From Ligula intestinalis (lineage: Eukaryota > Platyhelminthes > Cestoda > Diphyllobothriidea > Diphyllobothriidae): a stretch of DNA of 64,000 bases. Under the pieces are notes generated by a model. It saw only the letters and a program-made list of their open reading frames with translations, made no database searches and was not told where the DNA came from. Location of the stretch: NCBI GenBank assembly GCA_036362985.1, contig JAYGXS010000001.1, forward strand, positions 77,634,282-77,698,281, written 5' to 3'. This document shows, one piece after another, positions 57,513-64,000 of the stretch. The position numbers and the translations under genes are program-made. Each line of letters begins with the position of its first letter. The first letter of the stretch is position 1.

Positions 57513-58429
57513 TGCCAACGATTATTGTCAACCGCGCCATTCTATGCGACGTATTCACTTCTAGCCCATCTTTCTTCTTTCAAGTATCCCTTTTCACCAA
57601 GTCTTTTTTCTGCTTGCAGAACTTATCTCACACTGGGAGGCGAGCTACTGAGAAGTTGGCTGTCGGTCGCTTTTTCGTGCCTGGGATGTCCAAGAACCTG
57701 AAATTATGGACGAGGGTCTCGTTAGGCTACCAACTGAGAATCTCCCATGAACACATTGTTATCATTAACACCCTCCCCGGCCCGGGTGTAGAATTCAACT
57801 ATTTAAGCCTGGTCATTCTCATGGTAAAATGCGAACTAGTATTAAATTAAACTAGAGTCATATATATGTATGTTTATTATGCCAGTTTACAGGCAATTTT
57901 AAAGAGTTGGTAGAGCACCTCTTAGGCGCCTTCCAAAACCTCGAAGACAGGAAAAAACCTGAAACAAACGCCCTCTTTTGCAGCCAGTGTTGGTTTTATT
58001 TCCATTTTGTGCTTTTTCAATACTGGGCAAGATAGGGAGTTTGTTTCAAGTGAAAAAAACCTGACGTCGAAAGTACGATACAAGCGGAATACATGTACGG
58101 TTGTAAACTGAGTTGACACCTCAGCAGGAGAAAATTTTCACATCATTAAGGGCCATTTGTTCGGGTTGGAGAGGGTTAGTACAGGAGCACCTTTTCTTTA
58201 GTCTTGCTTCAATGTTTGTCGGCAAAAGTTGCGCACTATCGGCTGAAGGGTTAGCCGATTGCGGGCCATAGCTTCAGCAGCATTATCTTCAGCATAAGGC
58301 CTTGCAGGGTTCAAAGTCCACGAGAGCCATCAGAGTAAAAGAGAGATTCCACCGAGTCAGCACCCAAAATTCGTGAAAGTTATCCTGAGTGTAGAAAACT
58401 AGTGCTAACTCTCTTAAACATAGAAAATC
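57513..58429. other. Spacer / 3' flank of LINE B2
   Basis: I recognise no gene. The part from about 58,150 to 58,430 may be the C-terminal end and 3' UTR of the minus-strand element, but motifs there are weak. Confidence 0.4.
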
Positions 58430-61383
58430 TTTGCTGGGTTTTAATACTTCTCCGCAGCTTATTCCAGATTTATATGGTGTTTACGGAAAAGAATTGCCGG
58501 TACTTAACTGTATGTGCCATAGGAAGAAATTAAAATACGTCTCGATGACTGGCGCGTCGAGAGTGCTCAAGCTGCTTTATTGTACTGAGAGGATTAAAGG
58601 TTTGACCATTCAAAAGTTTAAACAGTAAAAATAGACCCTTCTGCAATCTCCGAAGCCACAGGGGATCCAGCTTCATAAGTTCGCACCTTTGTTGGTAGGC
58701 TAAGTTACAGCTTTCTGTAGTGAAAACTCTTCTGGTGAAGATGTGCTGCACCGATTCTATTTTCTTTCGTTCACTAGTGCGCAGAAGACTGAATAGGGGC
58801 GAGCAGTATTCATGACTAGGTCTCAAGTACATATTATAATAGCTAGTTCTTACCTTTATGGTCTTAAAATTTCTAAGGATAAATCCCGTGGTTCGGTGTG
58901 CTTTCGAGACTATCAGGGCACAGTGCTCTGACAGATTGAGACTATTAGAATAGGATATGCCTAAATCCTTAAAAACACGTGGGACATTTAGTTCATGACC
59001 GTCTATGCTTAATTCCGGTTGGTGATCGTCGCCAACAACCATAACGGAACATTTGTGCCATGAAAGAATGAGGCGCCATGTGCAACACCACTGGGCGAAG
59101 GCCTGAAGATCCTTTTTTTATCAGCTTGAGCACGATGTTGCGATCTGCCGGTTTATACTGATAAGCGACTTTGAAATCATCAGCGTACATGAAGGTTCTC
59201 CCATACTGAAAACAATCTGGAAAGTCGTTGACAAAAAGGCGAAATAGGAGCGGCCCTAGCACACTACCCTGTATAACTCCACTCCTCACATGCGTGGGGT
59301 TGGAGATAACCTTGGAAATTTTAACTCGTTGTGTGCGAGCATCCAAATAGGAAGATATGAAGTTCAGAAGCTTACTACGTATGCCAAAAGAGGTCAGTTT
59401 CAGAAGGAGGAGGTTATGATCGACCCAATCAAAGGCTTTAGTAAAATCGAAATAGACAATATAAAGGGTACACCCGCTGTCTCTAGATAGTAGCACATAA
59501 TCAAAGAAAGAGAGCTGGCAGGTGTCAAAAGATCTTTTCTCGAGAAATCCATGGTGAGCTGCGCTAAGCAGGCTGTTTTCTCTCAAGTGACGTATAATCC
59601 TTTCTTCGATCAAGGTCTCCAAGGTCTTCGAGGCTGCGGGAAGTGTATTTATTGGCCTAAAGTTGTCAAATGACGTCGATCAGCCATGCTTGCGAATAGG
59701 CATTATGTCCGATTCCTTCCACAACGAAGGAAAGGTTCTGCTCTCAAGAGCAAGATTAAATATCTTACCCAGAATACACGAAAAAATATCATTCGCTTTA
59801 GCTTTTAGAAGGCTAACTGGAACGCCATCTAGTCCTGGACTATAAGATTGACGATAACGATGGATGGCTACGGTCACTTCCCAGAGGGTAAAACTTATGG
59901 TTTCGAGGACGGCACCCATCCAAGCCCGGATAGCTGGAAGTGCGGTGAACGAGCTTTCACAAAACGTTTTTGACAGGAATGCAGTGAAACTATCGGCGGT
60001 CAACTTAGCGTCAACTATGGTGTTTCCTAAGGCGTCTTAAAGTATGGGGTGTTGCGCTTTCCTCTGCACTTTGACTGTGCGCGAAAAGAATTTCGCAAAA
60101 TTTAGAGAAGGTTTTTCAGCAAAGTTGGCCTCATCGGCTACCTGCTTTTCTTCGGAGAGCTTCTTAGCCTGCTCAAAGATCAGTGTGATCAAGGGCAGAA
60201 AGGAAGTGTCTTTCTGTTGGTGCAAACGACGAGAGAGCTTACGCAGCCTACGTCAGAAAGACAAAGGAAGGTACACTTCATCCTTGACATGTATTACCTT
60301 CTTACGCGGGACACATTGGAGGATGAGTGAATCCAGCACTTTGTACCGTGTATTGGTAAAAACATCCAAACCTTGGAAAAATTCAGACCAGTCGAGAGCG
60401 CTTAGATGTGTCAGTAATGCCACCGTATTTGCTGATCGGAAATCATGATAAAAACTATGTTTCTGGGAAAATGTTTCGTCGGCCTCTAGTGTGGAAACAA
60501 CTGTGAGATGAGCTGAACTCCCAAGTGCGTCTAAGGATGACACTGAAAGTGGTTCGCATCCCCTACAAAAAATTAGGTCCAGTATGTTTGTTTCTCGAGT
60601 GGGAAAATAAACTACCTGATCCCACATTCCGATATCTACAGCCTCAAGTAAATGCTCAAACTTTGAAGGACCGGAGGATGGAAACCATTGCATTTCAGGA
60701 AGATTAAAGTCGCCTGCAATCAAGCAATACTTAAGATTCGAGTCGGCTGCCACAAGAAATGCCTGCGAGAGCCAACGATCGTAGTCCACATTGGCATAAG
60801 GTGGGCGATAAACACAGCCTGCGAGTAAGGAGTATTAATTCTTTAGAACAACTCGTAGCCAGCAGCTCTCCTCCACCGCCGTAAATTGTGGATAGTCCAA
60901 CGGGAGGAATGTAAGTGGCTGCTTAATAAAGATACAGCTTCCTCCGCCATGGCCATTTTTTCGATCATTCCGAATGCATGCATAGCCTAGAACAGAAAGT
61001 TCAGAGTCAGCTACACACGCCGATGCCCATGTCTCGGTTACCAAAACAATGTCTGGGCAGTTGACGAAAACCAGAGTCTAGAGCAAGGGCATTTTATTTA
61101 GCAGTGATCTGGCATTTAAAGCGACCAATTTAAGAGGGCGTGTCTCAGGTTTCGGTGGCAGGACAGCTAGGCTGTCACTGTTACCGGCATCCACCAGAGA
61201 GATGTCCTTTTGACTTGAACTATTTGTCCTTCTCTTATTTTGAGATTTGTCTCGCCATTGGTTCTCCGTTTTTCCAGCTCTATTATTAACTTTCTCATCT
61301 TCATCCGCTCTTTCAACTCGTAATCCGGCTGGATAAAAAACTTGCGAATGCAGACTCCGTAAGGATGGTTTGCGCTCTAGCAA
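58430..61383 (-). pseudogene. LINE family B ORF2: endonuclease and reverse transcriptase
   Basis: The endonuclease reads LKLVALNARSLLNKMPLL, VTETWASACVADSELS, RKNGHGGGSCIFI, AGDFNLPEMQW and RETNILDLIF. Its last motif is GSSAHLTV, where the aspartate of SDH is alanine (codon complement at 60,511-60,513). The RT has YSPGLDGVPVSLLK, then HHGFLEKRSFDTCQLSFFDY, FDFTKAFDWVDHNLLLLKL, VRSGVIQGSVLGPLLF and the intact catalytic box FMYADDFKV near 59,180. FKDLGISYSNSLNLSEHC and RRVFTTESCNLAYQQRCELM follow, to the end near 58,430. Frame changes occur near 59,100, 59,650 and 60,020. Confidence 0.9.
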
Positions 61384-61399
61384 AAGTTGCGCCTGTGCT

Positions 61400-62620
61400 T
61401 CAGTTTGTAAAACAACTTTTAGAGGTCATGGCCGAGAAATTGATTCTGGAGCTGTTGGAGCCTTCCCTATTCGAAATGCCTTAAGAATGCGGAAATACTC
61501 GCCTGGTTTTAGCAACGGTTTTGCGTACTCTCTCATAAGATCCACGTCATGGTTAACTCATTCCTGTGGAATTGTCAACGCAGATTTCGGGGCCCCCTTT
61601 ACAGCTATTTTCTGCTAACGACTCAATGGGGCATTTGTTGCGAGCTCATGTGTTTCGACCGAGGGAGCACTTGTATCCGGCACACTCCGTTCGATAGGTT
61701 CTGATGTACTGGTCATTGAGTTAGCTGAGTGCAAACCCGTGACCCGCTTGGCCTTTCTAGCCCCATGCCTCTTTTTCTTTTTGAACCTATCAACCTCTTT
61801 GTCATCGCTTTCTTGTGCACCTTCGAGCAGCGATGTGGTGCTAGGATGCAAATCCCGATAATTTCTAATGCTGTTTAAGCCGAGTGACGATGGTATAGAC
61901 CGCGGGCTTGACACATGATCAGATATGCAAGTTTAAGGTATGTCGGCCAACATGTCCAAATCCAAGTCCACATCATGGTCAACTCTTACTCCTTTTATTG
62001 TTGACGCTAACTCTAGAGCCCCTTTTACGACTGTATTCTGTTTGTGACGCCATGGGGCATCTGTTGCGAGGTCACGTGTTTCGATCGAGCGAGCACTTGT
62101 TTCCGGAACATTCGGTTTGAAAGGTCCTGCTGTACTGGTTTTGGGTGAGCTGAGTGCACACCCATGACACGTTAAGCCTTTCCATCCCTATGCTTCGGGT
62201 TAGTTGAGTGCACATCCGTGATCCATTAAGCCTTTCTAGCCCTTTGCTTCGTTGGCTTTATGATCTAATCGACTTCTTTATCATCGCTTCTGGTGCAGCG
62301 TCGAGCAACGATGTGGCGATAGGATGTAAATTTAGATCATTTCTGATGCTGCTTGAGCCAAGTAACGATGGCGTAGACTGCGGACGTATTTGCATTTCTT
62401 TGCGATCGATCAAAAAGTCCGCTAGTTTACTTGGTTCGACAGATGATATGCGAGTTTCAGGCTTACCGGCCGAGGCTATCTGAGCATAAAAACTTTTATT
62501 TACCCCAGATTTTTGACCGATAAGGGCTGCTTTAACCGCTGGACAAGAAATATGCGATTTTAGATAAGCTATTTCTTGTTTCAGTTTATTATCCTCATGA
62601 TAAAGTTCTTGCTTCATCTC
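61400..62620 (-). pseudogene. LINE family B ORF1 with internal tandem duplication
   Basis: It starts MKQELYHEDNKLKQEIAYLK, a coiled-coil-like N-terminus. Two homologous units of roughly 375-435 bp follow each other: 61,950-62,385 and 61,530-61,905. Both encode a phrase of the form PS.LG..SIRN...LHP..TSLL, and both carry the same basic stretch and tail. Unit one keeps a frame over about 100 codons (KKKKRHGARKAKR), while unit two has decayed. No recognised RNA-binding domain is clear. Its position before the endonuclease fits ORF1. Confidence 0.7.
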
Positions 62621-62781
62621 GGAAAAGTCGTGGTGGAGGACGAAGTCCTCACAGTCTCACTTTGGCAAACTTAGAAGATATCTTGGCCGTTTGGCGGAAG
62701 TAGAACAATTAATAAAACTATCCAAATGGCCATATCAGCAGTTACTTTCTGGTTGTATATCGATTTAATTGTTAGGGACCT
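62621..62781. other. 5' UTR region of LINE B2
   Basis: A short stretch between ORF1 and the tRNA-like sequence, with nothing else recognised. Confidence 0.4.
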
Positions 62782-62868
62782 GTGTCGAAGTGGCCGAGCT
62801 GCTTGAGGCGCTAACACCGCTATTTACCTGATTTGCGACCCGGGTTCGGGATCCAGCGGTGACGACAC
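62782..62868 (+). tRNA. tRNA-like sequence (class II-like), pseudogene or SINE head
   Basis: The ends gtgtcg and cgacac pair perfectly over six bases. An A box tggccgagctgc with a D arm gcc...ggc and a B-box-like ggttcgggatcc (one extra base) follow, and the total of 87 nt fits a Leu/Ser-type tRNA. The anticodon and variable arms do not fold properly, so it is not a normal tRNA. It points away from LINE B2, about 160 bp upstream of ORF1. Confidence 0.5.
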
Positions 62869-63384
62869 TTTTCGTGATAACGGACTTGTAGCATCTAAGT
62901 TCTCCATGCTCGTTACGATTCTTAGTGTTATGACCAGCGTCTGATACTGCCAATTAAGTCGTAAGCCGAACCCAAGAGCCCGTAAGTGTGAGGCGGAGAG
63001 AAGACCAGTTGGCCAGATAGTGGAAGTTTACTCAGACAAGCACATTACAGCAAGTCAGAGTAAGTCCCTTAGTGAGTCACTTATACAGCGATATGTGTTT
63101 GGTTACAAAATTGCCTTAGAAATAACGTGAGACTCACTAGTATCCTAAATATTATGACAATATTAGGATAAGGGTATATAACAACTCAGTGATATAACGG
63201 CTCAGCCTCTGATTTCTTTTCCCTTTCTACGACGGAGAGTAGAAACTGTGATAACACCGTCGGCGTGAAGTTCGGAATTAATAGTGGGTAGGTGAAAAAT
63301 CTACCGCAGATGAGTTTTTCACAAAATTGACACGTCCAAGAAGCGATTTCCAAACTTTGGAAATAATCCACAGCAGAAGAACTT
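62869..63384. other. Spacer with a short hairpin
   Basis: It may contain the body of a SINE that begins with the tRNA-like sequence. An imperfect palindrome at 63,141-63,170 (tatccta...taggata, 12 pairs with one bulge) is present. There is no gene. Confidence 0.4.
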
Positions 63385-64000
63385 TTAAGACCCCCGGATT
63401 GAGATGTTCACGTAGATAATTCTAAACTTTAGAACTATATAGTCAATTCTTGAATAATTTCCAAGAAGCATGTCTTCTGTTCTGAGATAGAAACTAAAAA
63501 CACGTAAGCTCGAAAATCTTGAAATTCGCAACCAAGTTTGCAATAAGAAATCATGATGTGCAAATCGCCTTTTGTCCAACATTATGCCATAAAGTCTTCT
63601 TTTAAGCACAGCAATGGTATCAACGGTAACCATCTCGGTTGGTAGTTAGTTCCAAGTTCGTCTAATTCGTCAGCTGAAGAAAAACTTTCGGAGATCCATC
63701 GAGTAGGTTCACTTCTGACCTTGCAAAAATAGTGAGTTTTGTTGACTAACTCGAAGAAATCTTCCAGTCTCAGAGAGGAACCATAGCCCCGGATCATCCG
63801 AAATGTCGAGAGCAGGCTACTTTGCAATTGCTTGTAAGGCAAGATAAATGAGTCTAGCTTTATCAATCCCTCATAGTAAGATAACTTGCTAAGACCATCT
63901 TCGTTGCCATTTATTTTGCTTGTTCGGGAAGGTCTATATGTTGCTTCAATCACAGTGCCCAAACTGGCATTTCGTTATCAAGATGTGGCCCCGAATATTC
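63385..64000 (-). pseudogene. Family A non-LTR element, C-terminal fragment (A5, continues beyond window)
   Basis: From right to left: FGHCD-type text, then a degraded NKMATKMVLAS-like stretch, YYEGLIKLDSFILPYKQLQS, LLSTFRMIRGYGSSLRLEDF and FELVNKTHYF. After a frame change come LPTEMVTVDTIAVLKRRL and LDKRRFAHHDFLLQ. These match the C-terminus of the full copy (FRIIRGHISSLKLEDFFQFA and FDKRRLLQHDFLLP) closely. The rest lies beyond position 64,000. Confidence 0.85.

Larger units (their letters stand above)
58430..62620 (-). mobile_element. Family B non-LTR retrotransposon (CR1/Jockey-type), near complete copy B2
   Basis: From right to left: ORF1 (62,620 to about 61,400), APE endonuclease (61,130-60,500), RT (59,990-59,000) and the C-terminal domain to 58,430. 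It shares its RT style with the fragment at 1-1,753 and differs from family A. Stops and frame changes are few but present, and one endonuclease catalytic residue is lost. Confidence 0.88.

Noticed and set aside
63141..63170. Imperfect palindrome, considered as a transcription terminator
   Set aside because: Eukaryotic context, AT-rich arms, one bulge and no associated transcript unit.

Overview
The window looks like repeat-rich nuclear DNA of a large-genome metazoan, most likely a parasitic flatworm (cestode or trematode). The reasons are one compact five-exon host gene with kilobase introns, an AT-rich background, and dense degraded non-LTR (CR1/Jockey-type), Penelope-like, Helitron and Gypsy elements. 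Species cannot be named from the sequence alone. There is one 10-N assembly gap (16,540-16,549).

Layout. 1-4,080: two decayed non-LTR retrotransposon copies on the + strand, the second interrupted by a ~490 bp dispersed repeat that recurs near 57,200. About 5,290-10,100: a decayed RepHel Helitron on the - strand. 10,100-11,230: GC/G-rich low-complexity DNA. 11,229-14,300: a reverse copy of the family A non-LTR element (ORF1 end, endonuclease and RT). 14,470-15,236: the 3' end of a Penelope-like element with a GIY-YIG domain, an HHR-like hairpin and a TTC-type microsatellite. 15,290-15,720: an unidentified coding-like remnant on the - strand. 18,030-20,845: a second, nearly full-length Penelope-like element flanked by 138 bp direct repeats (pseudo-LTRs), each carrying a recognisable type I hammerhead ribozyme. 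23,681-23,876: a tRNA-like gene sitting as the loop of a perfect 38 bp inverted repeat, bounded by a 12 bp direct repeat. 31,139-42,327: the only confidently assigned host gene, an MFSD6-like 12-TM major facilitator protein (five exons, 746 codons after splicing). 48,010-48,660: the 3' end of a family A element. 50,270-51,925: a ruined Gypsy/Ty3 pol. 52,455-56,751: the most complete family A element (ORF1 plus EN-RT) ending in a (TA)n tract. 58,430-62,620: a family B element on the - strand with a tandem duplication inside ORF1. 63,385-64,000: another family A 3' fragment running off the window.

How things relate. The mobile elements show specific damage at catalytic positions: a stop at the Helitron Walker A lysine, YVDH in the Penelope RT, FAAD and FADE in two family A RTs, and SDQ and SAH in the endonucleases of families A and B. 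tRNA-like A/B-box sequences lie just upstream of, and antisense to, ORF1 in both relatively complete non-LTR elements. The host gene itself appears intact: all four splice junctions keep the frame, three of them splitting a glycine codon, and a polyadenylation signal lies 200 bp after the stop.
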